Positions 8,864 to 17,703 of a stretch of 36,983 nucleotides of DNA are shown here, piece after piece (position 1 is the first letter of the stretch; each line of letters opens with the position of its first letter). The position numbers and the translations under genes are program-made. Source of the stretch: Parcubacteria group bacterium M6-OD1-1 (GTDB lineage Bacteria; Patescibacteriota; Minisyncoccia; GWC2-36-17; M10-OD1-4); assembly GCA_003056085.1 (NCBI GenBank), contig LSNK01000004.1, positions 92,326-129,308 on the forward strand, read 5' to 3'. The notes beneath the pieces are model-generated. The model was not told the DNA's origin. It did no database searches and saw only the letters and a list, made by a program, of their open reading frames with translations.

Positions 8864-11347
8864 ATGCCATCAGTAGCCTCAGGATATTTATCAATATTTT
8901 TTTTAATTTTAATAATAGCAGCAGTTTCTGTTGCTCTTTGGTATGTTCGGAAATTTCAGAAAAAAGGAGAAATAACCCATTCTTTAAATATGGTTTTGCT
9001 TTTGGTCTCCGTTCCTCTGCATAAGGAAAAAGAAACGCAAATAAAAGAAGATTCAAACAGACTTATAGGTATTTGTGAACAATTTTTTTCAAGCCTAACT
9101 CAAGCAAAAGGAGGCGGTTGGGTTTCTAATGCATTTTCAGGTTCTTCTGCCATTACTTTTGAGATGGCGGTTCATGTTGTGGGCGAAGATGTTCATTTTT
9201 ATATGTCTGCTCCAAGAAAGTTTGCCGATACCGCAGAAAAACAAATTACGGCTGTAATCCCGGGAGCCAGAGTTGAAATAATTGAGGACTACAATATTTT
9301 CAATCCAAAAGGAGTAACAAGAGCTTCTTCTTTTAAATTTTCAAGAAGTCTTTTTTTGCCTATAAAAACATATAAAGATATGGATTCTGATCCATTGAAT
9401 TTGATTGTAAATTCAATGTCTAATTTTCAATTTGAAGATGAAGGGGCTGCAATCCAAATTTTGATTAGACCAAACAAAACCCTGCAAAAAACGGGAAGAA
9501 AAATAATAATGGAGATGAAAAAAGGAAAGTCATTTTCGGAGGCTCATTCAAATGCCGCAAAAGGAGCGTTGGGTGATATTATAGAGATTTTTCAAGGGAA
9601 AAAGAAAAAAGTTGAAAAAGAAGAATATGAAGAGCAGAAAGTTTTGGATGAAGAAACCATAAAAGCGCTCGAGTCTAAATTTTCAAAAGTTGGGTTTGAT
9701 GTTAATGTTCGGCTCGTTGCTTCCGCCTACACAGAGACAAGAGCAAATGCGATTTTGTCCGACCTTGAGAGTTCTTTTTTACAGTTTGAAAATTCAGGCA
9801 TCAACGGACTTAAGCCATACAGGCTTTCAGGTAAGCGTTTGCAAAGATTAATATATAATTTTTCTTTTAGAAATTTCAATTTCAAAAACAAGATGTATTT
9901 TAATTCAGAGGAGCTTGCAAGTATTTTTCATTTTCCAACGCCTTATCTTGAAACCAAAAAAATAAAAGTTCTTAAAGCAAAGACCGCTCCGGCGCCTTCA
10001 GGGATGCCCAAGGAAGGGATTTTAATAGGTGAAAATATTTACAGAGGAGTAAAAACCCCCGCCAGATTGATGGATGAAGACAGGCTGAGGCATCTTTACA
10101 TAGTGGGGCAAACAGGAACAGGTAAGTCGGTTTCTTTAAAAAATATGATACAGCAAGACATAGAAGCGGGACATGGCGTTTGTTTTATGGATCCTCACGG
10201 AGAGGATTTGGAAGATATCTTGTCTCGTATACCAAAAGAAAGAATGGAGGATGTTGTTGTTTTTGACCCCTCTGACATGCAAAGACCAATAGGTATAAAT
10301 ATGCTTGAATATGACCCCAAAAAACCGGAGCAAAAATCATTTATTATAAATGAAATGATAAGTATTTTTGACAAACTGTATGACTTAAAAAATACAGGCG
10401 GGCCTATGTTTGAGCATTATTTAAGAAATGCACTTTTGCTTATAATGTCAGACCCGGAGTCCGGCTCTACACTACTTGAAGTTCCAAGAGTTTTTTCAGA
10501 CCCAGAATTCAGAAAAATGAAACTTAAAAAAACAGACGATATCTTAGTTAAAAACTTTTGGATTTTAGAAGCGGAAAAAGCCGGAGGAGAAGCGGCTTTA
10601 GCGAATATAACTCCATACATAACAAGTAAATTTAATATATTTTTAGCAAATGAATTTGTAAGACCGATAATTGCTCAGCAAAAAAGTACTATAAACTTCA
10701 GAGAAATAATGGACAATAAAAAAATATTGCTTGTTAATTTGTCCAAAGGGAAAATAGGCGATATAAACAGCAATCTTTTAGGTCTTATAATAGTGGGCAA
10801 ACTCACGATGGCGGCATTAGGAAGGGGAGATGTCCCAAAGGAACAGCGACATCCATTTTATTTTTATATAGATGAATTTCAAAATTTTGCGACAGATTCA
10901 ATATCGGTTATTTTATCAGAGGCCCGCAAGTACAAACTTTCACTAACGATGGCGCACCAGTTTATAGCCCAGTTGCCTGAAAATATTCGAGATGCTGTTT
11001 TTGGAAATGTTGGTTCCATTATGTCGTTTCGGGTCGGAGTAGACGATGCTGAATTTTTAGAAAAACAATTTTCTCCCGAGTTTGATCAAAACGATCTGAT
11101 GAATATAGATAATCTAAACGCATATGTTAAACTACTGATAAATAATCAAGCAACAAAACCCTTTAATATTAAAGTTAGTTTTCCAGAGGAGGGTGATACA
11201 AACTTAGCCCAAAAAATAAAAGAGCTTTCAAGAATAAAATATGGTAAGTCAAAACAGGATGTAGATCTTGAAATAGAAGAGAGGTTTAAGAAAAAACCAA
11301 CAGAAGAAGAAAGACCGCAGATTAATGAAACAAAAAACACAGAATAA
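8864..11347 (+). CDS. TraG/TraD/VirB4-like ATPase with N-terminal TM segment
   Basis: Walker A 'LYIVGQTGTGKSVSLKNMI', 'GVCFMDPHGEDLEDIL', 'FYFYIDEFQNFATDSISVILSEARKYKLSLTMAHQFIAQL', typical of type IV secretion coupling ATPase families. Confidence 0.85.
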   Translation: MPSVASGYLSIFFLILIIAAVSVALWYVRKFQKKGEITHSLNMVLLLVSVPLHKEKETQIKEDSNRLIGICEQFFSSLTQAKGGGWVSNAFSGSSAITFEMAVHVVGEDVHFYMSAPRKFADTAEKQITAVIPGARVEIIEDYNIFNPKGVTRASSFKFSRSLFLPIKTYKDMDSDPLNLIVNSMSNFQFEDEGAAIQILIRPNKTLQKTGRKIIMEMKKGKSFSEAHSNAAKGALGDIIEIFQGKKKKVEKEEYEEQKVLDEETIKALESKFSKVGFDVNVRLVASAYTETRANAILSDLESSFLQFENSGINGLKPYRLSGKRLQRLIYNFSFRNFNFKNKMYFNSEELASIFHFPTPYLETKKIKVLKAKTAPAPSGMPKEGILIGENIYRGVKTPARLMDEDRLRHLYIVGQTGTGKSVSLKNMIQQDIEAGHGVCFMDPHGEDLEDILSRIPKERMEDVVVFDPSDMQRPIGINMLEYDPKKPEQKSFIINEMISIFDKLYDLKNTGGPMFEHYLRNALLLIMSDPESGSTLLEVPRVFSDPEFRKMKLKKTDDILVKNFWILEAEKAGGEAALANITPYITSKFNIFLANEFVRPIIAQQKSTINFREIMDNKKILLVNLSKGKIGDINSNLLGLIIVGKLTMAALGRGDVPKEQRHPFYFYIDEFQNFATDSISVILSEARKYKLSLTMAHQFIAQLPENIRDAVFGNVGSIMSFRVGVDDAEFLEKQFSPEFDQNDLMNIDNLNAYVKLLINNQATKPFNIKVSFPEEGDTNLAQKIKELSRIKYGKSKQDVDLEIEERFKKKPTEEERPQINETKNTE

Positions 11348-11348
11348 G

Positions 11349-11450
11349 AAAAGTAACAAGTAACAATAACCAAGCAACAAATAAATCGCAATAAACAATA
11401 ACCAAAACAACGTCTATTTGCAGTTTATTTCTTATATCTTGTGACTTCGT
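11349..11450. repeat. Dispersed intergenic repeat, copy 2
   Basis: 'aacaagtaacaataaccaagcaacaaa' (27 nt) matches copy 3 exactly, followed by more divergent shared sequence. Confidence 0.65.
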
Positions 11451-11524
11451 TTTGTTTTTAGTCCTGGTATTCAAAGTTCTAAATTCTTTCATTTCTTCAA
11501 AATAATTGCTAATATATTTTAATC

Positions 11525-12622
11525 ATGGAACATAATTTAGTTTTATATAGAAAATACAGACCTCAGAGTTTTTCTGAAATTTTAGGTCAGGAGCACATAA
11601 CGCAAACCCTTGTAAATTCAGTTTTTCAAAACAGCATAGCTCATGCTTATCTTTTGTACGGTCCTCGCGGAACAGGAAAGACGAGTATAGCAAGGCTTTT
11701 TGCAAAAGCTGTAAACTGTGAAATAGATGCAAAAAAAAGCGGCGAGCCATGCAACAAATGCCAAAACTGTTTGGATATAAATTCTCAAAGAGTGTTGGAT
11801 GTGGTGGAAATAGACGCTGCGTCAAATACCGGAGTGGATAATATTCGCGACCTTATTGACGGTGTAAAGTTTAACCCCAGTCAGCTTAAATATAAAGTTT
11901 TTATAATAGACGAAGTTCATATGCTTTCAAAAGGGGCTTTTAACGCGCTTTTAAAAACTCTTGAAGAACCTCCAAAACATGCTATTTTTGTTTTGGCGAC
12001 AACAGAAATAGAAAAAGTTCCGGAAACAATACTTTCCCGTGTTCAAAGATTTGATTTTAAAAGAATTTCCATTAAAAAAATAATAGAAAAATTAACTCAT
12101 ATAGCAAAGAAAGAAAAAGTAAAAATTGATGAAGACGCTTTAAGAGTGGTGGCTCAACTTGCCGAGGGCGGTATGCGAGATGCAGAGTCCATCTTAACAA
12201 GAATTTTTTCTGTGTCGGGAGACAAAATAACCGTGGAAGATGTTGAAAATATAGCGGGTGCCACCAATTTTTCAAAAGTTTCAAAGTTTATAGATCTCTT
12301 TTCCGACAAAAATATTGGGGGCATTGTCGCATATTTAAATACATTAAAAGAAGAGGGTTCCGATATGCAGGAGTTTTTAAAAGCTGTTATGAAATACACG
12401 AGAAATCTTTTAATGTTTCAAATAGACCAGCATTTAAAAAATGTGGTTGCTTCCGATTTGACCGATGACCAGTTTGAATATATGATAAATCAAAACAAAA
12501 AGTTAAAGAGCGAAGATTTAAAAAGATTGCTTTCCGAGTTTATGGAAGCTGAGGAAATTGTTAAAAAAACATCTATTCCAATGCTTCCGATAGAACTTGC
12601 TGTTATGAAAGTGTTAAGTTAA
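11525..12622 (+). CDS. dnaX: DNA polymerase III subunit gamma/tau
   Basis: 'YRKYRPQSFSEILGQEHITQTL', 'YLLYGPRGTGKTSIARLFAKAVNC', Zn motif 'CNKCQNC', 'VFIIDEVHMLSKGAFNALLKTLEEPP'. Confidence 0.95.
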   Translation: MEHNLVLYRKYRPQSFSEILGQEHITQTLVNSVFQNSIAHAYLLYGPRGTGKTSIARLFAKAVNCEIDAKKSGEPCNKCQNCLDINSQRVLDVVEIDAASNTGVDNIRDLIDGVKFNPSQLKYKVFIIDEVHMLSKGAFNALLKTLEEPPKHAIFVLATTEIEKVPETILSRVQRFDFKRISIKKIIEKLTHIAKKEKVKIDEDALRVVAQLAEGGMRDAESILTRIFSVSGDKITVEDVENIAGATNFSKVSKFIDLFSDKNIGGIVAYLNTLKEEGSDMQEFLKAVMKYTRNLLMFQIDQHLKNVVASDLTDDQFEYMINQNKKLKSEDLKRLLSEFMEAEEIVKKTSIPMLPIELAVMKVLS

Positions 12623-12640
12623 TAAAATCTTTCGTTTTAT

Positions 12641-12711
12641 TGCCAGATCGTCTAATGGTAGGACTGCGCCCTTTGAAGGCGTCTATCTTGGTTCGAATCC
12701 AGGTCTGGCAG
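12641..12711 (+). tRNA. tRNA-Gln (anticodon UUG)
   Basis: Acceptor TGCCAGA/TCTGGCA, anticodon loop CTTTGAA, T-arm CTTGG-TTCGAAT-CCAGG, discriminator G. 3' CCA not encoded (next bases CAA). Confidence 0.93.
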
Positions 12712-12718
12712 CAATGTA

Positions 12719-12754
12719 AAATAAAACAACTTCGTAATGGAAGTTGTTTTATTT
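12719..12754 (+). terminator. Intrinsic terminator after tRNA-Gln
   Basis: AATAAAACAACTTC-GTAATG-GAAGTTGTTTTATT, ~15-bp stem with T-rich 3' arm. Confidence 0.75.
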
Positions 12755-12853
12755 ATCTCTATTTAAGTATTATACAGTACTATGCGTCTGGTATTTAGTA
12801 GAGCATTGGGATGTGTTATAATGGTATTTATAAGATAATTTTAATTAAAATAT

Positions 12854-13816
12854 ATGAGATTAAATAGTTTTGAATCAATGGGGATAGAGCCCTTAGGAGA
12901 AGGGCAGGAGAAAAGAACTTTCATAAATCCAGAGGACGAAAAAAGAGTTATTTCTGAGAAAAAAGAAGATGCAGAAAAAGATACACCATGTCAATTAAAG
13001 GGTAGATATTATCTTACAAAAATAGCCCACTCACTTCTTCCTGATAACATACCTGATATATATCAGGCAGGAGAATCTGTTAAGGGGAAACAGACCGTTG
13101 ATGTAGAGCGTATTTCCCACACATCCGAACATTCACTTTTACAAAAAAAGCGTTTATTGGGTGAAGATGAGGAATCAGTAAAAGAACAAATTATAGACGA
13201 TATGGGTAAGAAAATGGGAGAGTTGGATTTAGAACTTGAACGCATCGGACTTAGCTTTAATATTGATGAAAATGTTGGTAATTATACAAAAGATGAGGAA
13301 GGAAACGTACATTATCTTGAGACATTTAAACCTTGGCAGGTAAATCCCACAAACCCAAAGGAGCTCGAAATATTATTTGATGAAGAAGAATTAAGAGAGG
13401 CTATTGGTAGTATTTCTAATCAGGTGATAAAAGAAAGAAGCACAAAGTATTTGGATAGACTCCTTGTTCTATTGGAGGAAGACAAACAAGAATTACAGGC
13501 AAAGCAAGAATATCTCAAAGCAAACTTAATAGAAAGTGGTCCACATATTGAAGAACTCGAAGTTATGTTTGTTCCATTTATGAAAGAGGAATTCCTATTA
13601 AATTTAAATGTTATTCAGACGGAAGAAGAAGCTCGAAATAGTGAAGAAAGAAGCTCTGCCAACGAAGCTCTCGTACATATCTTCAAAAAATTACAGTTTT
13701 TATTAGAGGAAACAAATATTACTGATGAGAAATATAATGAACTGCAGGAAAAACGGCAGACCCTTTCTATGGCTACAGGAACAATAAATCGTGGAATAGT
13801 TGACCATAGTAGATAG
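12854..13816 (+). CDS. Hypothetical protein (320 aa)
   Basis: Long ORF; Gly-rich 'PLGEGQEKRTFINPEDEKRVI' and 'GNVHYLETFKPW' vaguely recall kinase-like fold elements (weak). Confidence 0.75.
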   Translation: MRLNSFESMGIEPLGEGQEKRTFINPEDEKRVISEKKEDAEKDTPCQLKGRYYLTKIAHSLLPDNIPDIYQAGESVKGKQTVDVERISHTSEHSLLQKKRLLGEDEESVKEQIIDDMGKKMGELDLELERIGLSFNIDENVGNYTKDEEGNVHYLETFKPWQVNPTNPKELEILFDEEELREAIGSISNQVIKERSTKYLDRLLVLLEEDKQELQAKQEYLKANLIESGPHIEELEVMFVPFMKEEFLLNLNVIQTEEEARNSEERSSANEALVHIFKKLQFLLEETNITDEKYNELQEKRQTLSMATGTINRGIVDHSR

Positions 13817-14017
13817 CTTCTATTTTAATTTTTTGTAAATTAAATTAAATAAAATCAACTACTATTTATGATGTGCGCAAAAAACATCGTTTTGGTAAAC
13901 TGGAATAATTAAAATAGCTTACTGGACTTGTACGACGATAGTTTTAGCTCGAAGTAATCAGCCTTATTTGAGCACAGTGTTTGTGCACAAGGAGCGTTAG
14001 TTTAATGAAATAAAAAT

Positions 14018-14515
14018 ATGAAAAAGATTGATATAAAATATTTAATAATAATTATTTTAATTAGTGTGATTTCTTATTTTTTTTACGTTTTCGAAACTAA
14101 TGAGTTAGTAGATATTGCATCAGGAAACCATGAGATGATAATCAAGAAGCCCGTTATTAATAAAATAACAGGACAAGGGAATTATGCATTGGATTGTTCT
14201 ACTAATAAGTATACGAATATAACTATTGGAGGTTCGTTTATCCCCGAATCTTCAATAAAAATATCTGATGGAAATGAAAAACAGGTGCTTTATATTGAGG
14301 GAGTAAAGGCAAAATACTTTGGTGCAGAATATGATGTTATTCAAGATACTGAAGCCTACTTAGTAATTATACGTTTTTATTCTGGTAGTGGGCTAACAGA
14401 AATTATTTCTATAAATAAAGAACTGGGTATTGGGTTTGATACAAAAACAAAATTATTAAGTTTGAGCGGAAGTCCCACAAGTGATACTTACTTAACATCT
14501 TGTTACCAACTTTAA
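14018..14515 (+). CDS. Hypothetical protein with N-terminal TM anchor
   Basis: 165-aa ORF, 'KYLIIIILISVISYFFYVF' TM segment then a soluble domain. Confidence 0.65.
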   Translation: MKKIDIKYLIIIILISVISYFFYVFETNELVDIASGNHEMIIKKPVINKITGQGNYALDCSTNKYTNITIGGSFIPESSIKISDGNEKQVLYIEGVKAKYFGAEYDVIQDTEAYLVIIRFYSGSGLTEIISINKELGIGFDTKTKLLSLSGSPTSDTYLTSCYQL

Positions 14516-14608
14516 TTTTAACAGAATTATTCAGAGAACATCAAACTTTATGAATAAAATATCAGGAAAAGTAGGCTAGTTTTTGTATGATAAAAAAGAG
14601 GAAAGATA

Positions 14609-14648
14609 AATCTGGCATTTGATGACGGACGTCATCAAATGCCAGATT
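14609..14648. repeat. Long perfect palindrome, family member A
   Basis: AATCTGGCATTTGATGAC-GGAC-GTCATCAAATGCCAGATT, 18-bp perfect stem, followed by T-rich sequence. Confidence 0.9.
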
Positions 14649-14676
14649 GTTTTATTTGGTAATAAGTTGGAAGGCA

Positions 14677-14714
14677 TTGCATGTATAGCTACATTTTGTT
14701 ATAATGTAGCTATA
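14677..14714 (+). promoter_or_regulatory. Promoter embedded in a palindromic operator for the HicA-like/antitoxin operon
   Basis: TATAGCTACATT-TTGTTAT-AATGTAGCTATA (14684-14714) overlapping extended -10 TGTTATAAT; -35-like TTGCAT at 14677 with 17-nt spacer. Confidence 0.7.
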
Positions 14715-14734
14715 ATTATTTAAAAATATAAAAC

Positions 14735-14974
14735 ATGACAAAAATAACAAAAAAGGTCGAAAAGTTTTTTAAAAGTCCAGCGTCTATAAAATATTTGGAT
14801 TTAGAAAGTATTTTAGTTTATTTTGGATTTAAAAAGATTAATGCGAAAGGAAGCCATGTTAAATTTAAGCATCCACAGCTACAAAATGATTTAATAATTC
14901 CAGTACATAAAAATGAGTGCAAAGATTTTTATAAAAAAGAATCAAAAAAACAAATCAAAAAAATAAAAATATAG
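14735..14974 (+). CDS. HicA-like mRNA interferase toxin
   Basis: 'LVYFGFKKINAKGSHVKFKHPQLQNDLIIPVHKNE' contains the HicA Gly-Ser-His signature and the dsRBD-like pattern. Confidence 0.75.
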   Translation: MTKITKKVEKFFKSPASIKYLDLESILVYFGFKKINAKGSHVKFKHPQLQNDLIIPVHKNECKDFYKKESKKQIKKIKI

Positions 14975-14989
14975 AATAAGGTAAAAAAT

Positions 14990-15313
14990 ATGAAAAATAT
15001 GAAAAAAGTAGTCGCAAGCATAACAATAAATAATAAAAAATATAATTATAGTCTTGAGGAAAAAAAACGAGGCTTGGTTTTTATTGAGTGCAAAAGCGCA
15101 AATATTGCGCAGGATTTTTTGACGGAAGACGTAGCTAATCTTCTTATGGATCTTCCAAATTTAATTATTGCTGAAAAGGAACACGCTAAAAAACAGTCTG
15201 AGGTAATAAGATTTAGAATTTCACCCACAGATAAAAGTAAGATAGAAAGAGAAGCAGTTAAGGAGGGGTACGATTCTCTTTCAGAATATATGCGTCACCG
15301 TGTTTTAAGTTAA
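14990..15313 (+). CDS. Probable cognate antitoxin (C-terminal ribbon-helix-helix-like)
   Basis: 15 nt after the HicA-like ORF; C-terminus 'EVIRFRISPTDKSKIEREAVKEGYDSLSEYMRHRVLS' resembles RHH DNA-binding domains. Confidence 0.65.
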   Translation: MKNMKKVVASITINNKKYNYSLEEKKRGLVFIECKSANIAQDFLTEDVANLLMDLPNLIIAEKEHAKKQSEVIRFRISPTDKSKIEREAVKEGYDSLSEYMRHRVLS

Positions 15314-15501
15314 TAGATGGTATTTTACCAATAATAACGCTTTGGACCACGGCGGAAGCGGAAGACGCGCATAGTGGCACAGTATTTTAAGGTTTTCTTA
15401 TTTATCAATGGAATATAGGAATCTTTAGTTGTGTTTTAAGAAAGATTGGTGTATAAATAATTGTAAGAAAAATCTTTGACGCACTATAAAAGGAGTATAA
15501 A

Positions 15502-15879
15502 ATGATTTATAAAGTTTTATTGAGAAAAGAAAAAACTTATTGGTGGGACGAGGATTCTTTTGGTAGTTGCATATTTAATGCGAAAAATGATGAACAAGCA
15601 AGAGCCTTTGTTGCAACAATTGTCCAACGAATGAATAGAAAGTATTGGAGAATTGGCGAACAACGAAATGTGTTTATCCAGTCAATTAGCCGCATTAAAG
15701 AAAGTGGGCTTGGTAATGTGTTGGAGCCGGTAAGTCTTTGGAATTGCATTGAGCCGTTAAAGGGATTTCGTAATATTAGGTTAGCTCTTGAAGCGTTCTA
15801 TCCAAAAAACAATGGCAAGCGTATATGGTCTATGATGCACATGTTTAGTAATTATGAGCCAATTCGTTTGAAGTCTTAA
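15502..15879 (+). CDS. Hypothetical protein (125 aa)
   Basis: Strong Shine-Dalgarno 'aaaggag' upstream of ATG; followed by a terminator. Confidence 0.65.
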   Translation: MIYKVLLRKEKTYWWDEDSFGSCIFNAKNDEQARAFVATIVQRMNRKYWRIGEQRNVFIQSISRIKESGLGNVLEPVSLWNCIEPLKGFRNIRLALEAFYPKNNGKRIWSMMHMFSNYEPIRLKS

Positions 15880-15901
15880 AAAAATATTGGAAGCCTTTAT
15901 A

Positions 15902-15930
15902 AAGGTCGTCATAATGGCGGCCTTCTTTTT
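15902..15930 (+). terminator. Intrinsic terminator
   Basis: AAGGTCGTC-ATAAT-GGCGGCCTT (9-bp stem with two G-U pairs) then TCTTTTT. Confidence 0.7.
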
Positions 15931-16062
15931 ATATATCAACTACAGAAGAAACAGCTTTTATATCCGTCGGATATTATAGAACCCTGTACATTTAATAATT
16001 TTTATGATAATTTTTTGTCTGTATTTAGTTGTTGGTATTTGAATAAAAACTGGAGGTGTACG

Positions 16063-16305
16063 ATGAAAATTCTTAATATTATAGGTTGTTGTATTAAAGC
16101 AATGATGATCGCGGTGGCGTGCTCACTCATGCTCGGATTAACAGTAGTTATATTTTACCGACATATTCCAACTTTTGGTATGGATCCGGTAGAAAGAGCA
16201 ATTGTTATTCAAAACGATGGTTTAAATGCAGGTTTAATGTATATAGGGCTCTTTCTTGTATCTTTAGTTTTTATTCTAGTAAGAGAATATATAAAATATA
16301 AATAA
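16063..16305 (+). CDS. Small membrane protein (~80 aa, two TM segments; start reassigned from the 16015 ORF)
   Basis: ATG at 16063 preceded by Shine-Dalgarno 'tggaggt'; hydrophobic segments 'MMIAVACSLMLGLTVVIFY' and 'LMYIGLFLVSLVFILV'. Confidence 0.6.
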   Translation: MKILNIIGCCIKAMMIAVACSLMLGLTVVIFYRHIPTFGMDPVERAIVIQNDGLNAGLMYIGLFLVSLVFILVREYIKYK

Positions 16306-16340
16306 TTTTTCTGAATAAATCAGAAAAAAGTAATTTAAAT

Positions 16341-16370
16341 AAATCGCCGTCTCAAATGACGGTGATTTTT
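16341..16370 (+). terminator. Intrinsic terminator
   Basis: AAATCGCCGTC-TCAAAT-GACGGTGATTT then T run. Confidence 0.7.
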
Positions 16371-16490
16371 CATATTTATAGGGAAGCTTTGATTGTTATG
16401 TTTTTTTATATATAATGTAAATGTGTAATATTTAATAAGTGCAAAAATTATTTTTACTTAAAAATTATCTAATACATTAGATAAAATATT

Positions 16491-17174
16491 ATGGGAATAA
16501 AATTCATACAAGTTAATTGTAAAGAAGAAATTAACACACCAAAATGGACCAGCCCGGATTATAGACAGGCTAAAGCTGTTTTAAAATACAAACCGGACAT
16601 TATTATCTTTGAAAAGGCTAATAATGGCAAAAATCCCAATACTATTTATAATAAATATAGTTACAAAAATAAACCTGTAAAATTAGTACGAAAACATCAG
16701 GAATGGTTAAAGGAAAAATCAAAAGAATATGGCGATGCGGCATCAGGTATCCCGATGTGGGATAATATAATAGAGTTATGGAGTGAAGGTCACAATGTTT
16801 TATTGTATAATGTAGATGGTTCTAATGAATTACGTCAGGAATTTTTTGAAGTTTGGAAATATATGTATCCTTGTGCTTTAAAAAATTGGCTTTGGTGGGT
16901 AAGAATATATTTAAGAGAAAAATATATGGCGAGAGATATTAAATGGATTCTTAAGAATAATAAAGGTAAAAAAAATCTTATTGTAGCCATCTTTCTTCAA
17001 AATTTTCATTGGGAGCATGTAGAATTTCTTTTAAAAAATCCTACCAAAAAACAGATTTGGGATTATTATTTTAAAAATTTTAAAGGCATAACGAAGGCTA
17101 ATATTACTGAAAAAATAAAGAAAGAAAATAAAGTTTTTTATAAGTATTGGAAAAATATTTCTGATTTCAATTAA
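16491..17174 (+). CDS. Hypothetical protein (227 aa)
   Basis: Complete ORF followed immediately by a terminator hairpin; no family recognised. Confidence 0.65.
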   Translation: MGIKFIQVNCKEEINTPKWTSPDYRQAKAVLKYKPDIIIFEKANNGKNPNTIYNKYSYKNKPVKLVRKHQEWLKEKSKEYGDAASGIPMWDNIIELWSEGHNVLLYNVDGSNELRQEFFEVWKYMYPCALKNWLWWVRIYLREKYMARDIKWILKNNKGKKNLIVAIFLQNFHWEHVEFLLKNPTKKQIWDYYFKNFKGITKANITEKIKKENKVFYKYWKNISDFN

Positions 17175-17175
17175 T

Positions 17176-17211
17176 AACAAAAAGACCATTTTATAAAACG
17201 GTCTTTTTGTT
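17176..17211 (+). terminator. Intrinsic terminator
   Basis: AACAAAAAGACC-ATTTTATAAAAC-GGTCTTTTTGTT, 12-bp stem. Confidence 0.75.
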
Positions 17212-17249
17212 GAGTCGGATGATTGTTATTTATATGATATAATTTTCAC

Positions 17250-17519
17250 ATGACAAACAATTCTCCCAACATCGTATATATACTAAAGTGCAGTGACAGT
17301 ACGCTTTATACTGGGTCTACTATCGATTTGGAAAAACGGGTTCAAGAGCACAACAAGTCAAAAAACGGAGCAAAATACACAAGAGCGCGCAGGCCCGTGG
17401 TGCTTGTGTATCAGGAGAAATGCAAAACATTGGCTGTTGCTCGAGCGCGCGAAGCAGAGATTAAAAATATGATTAGGAAAGAAAAGTTATTGCTTATAAA
17501 AAATTATCAGAAAATATAG
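17250..17519 (+). CDS. GIY-YIG domain protein (UPF0213/YhbQ-like endonuclease)
   Basis: 'NIVYILKCSDSTLYTGSTIDLEKRVQEHNKSKNGAKYTRARRPVVLVYQE', GIY-YIG variant 'VYI...LYTGST'. Confidence 0.88.
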   Translation: MTNNSPNIVYILKCSDSTLYTGSTIDLEKRVQEHNKSKNGAKYTRARRPVVLVYQEKCKTLAVARAREAEIKNMIRKEKLLLIKNYQKI

Positions 17520-17529
17520 CTTCACATAC

Positions 17530-17585
17530 AAAAACCAACCGTAGCATATGGTGACGACCGTCACCATATGCTACGGTTGGTTTTT
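17530..17585. repeat. Long perfect palindrome, family member B1
   Basis: 26-bp perfect stem, tetraloop GACC: AAAAACCAACCGTAGCATATGGTGAC-GACC-GTCACCATATGCTACGGTTGGTTTTT (first A paired at 17530). Confidence 0.92.
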
Positions 17586-17656
17586 ATTTTTTAAGGTGTT
17601 ATGATTTTTAAAGTTTGTGATATGTTGTAAAAATTTAAAATTTGCTAAATATGTGA

Positions 17657-17684
17657 ATGTAGTGTAAAACTGATGTAGTGTAAA
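17657..17684 (+). repeat. Direct repeat ATGTAGTGTAAA x2 in leader of 17704 ORF
   Basis: ATGTAGTGTAAA at 17657-17668 and 17673-17684 (16-nt period), immediately upstream of the SD 'cggagg'. Confidence 0.7.
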
Positions 17685-17703
17685 TCTCAACGGAGGACAG
17701 AAA

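Noticed and set aside
13900-13990. Superficial resemblance of 'gttttagctcgaagtaatcagccttatttgagcac' to a tracrRNA/sgRNA scaffold
   Set aside because: No consistent fold, no cas gene and no CRISPR repeat nearby; likely coincidence.
17530-17585. Integron attC site
   Set aside because: Stem is perfect rather than imperfect with extrahelical bases, there is no GTTRRRY core and no integrase in the window. Kept only as an analogy.
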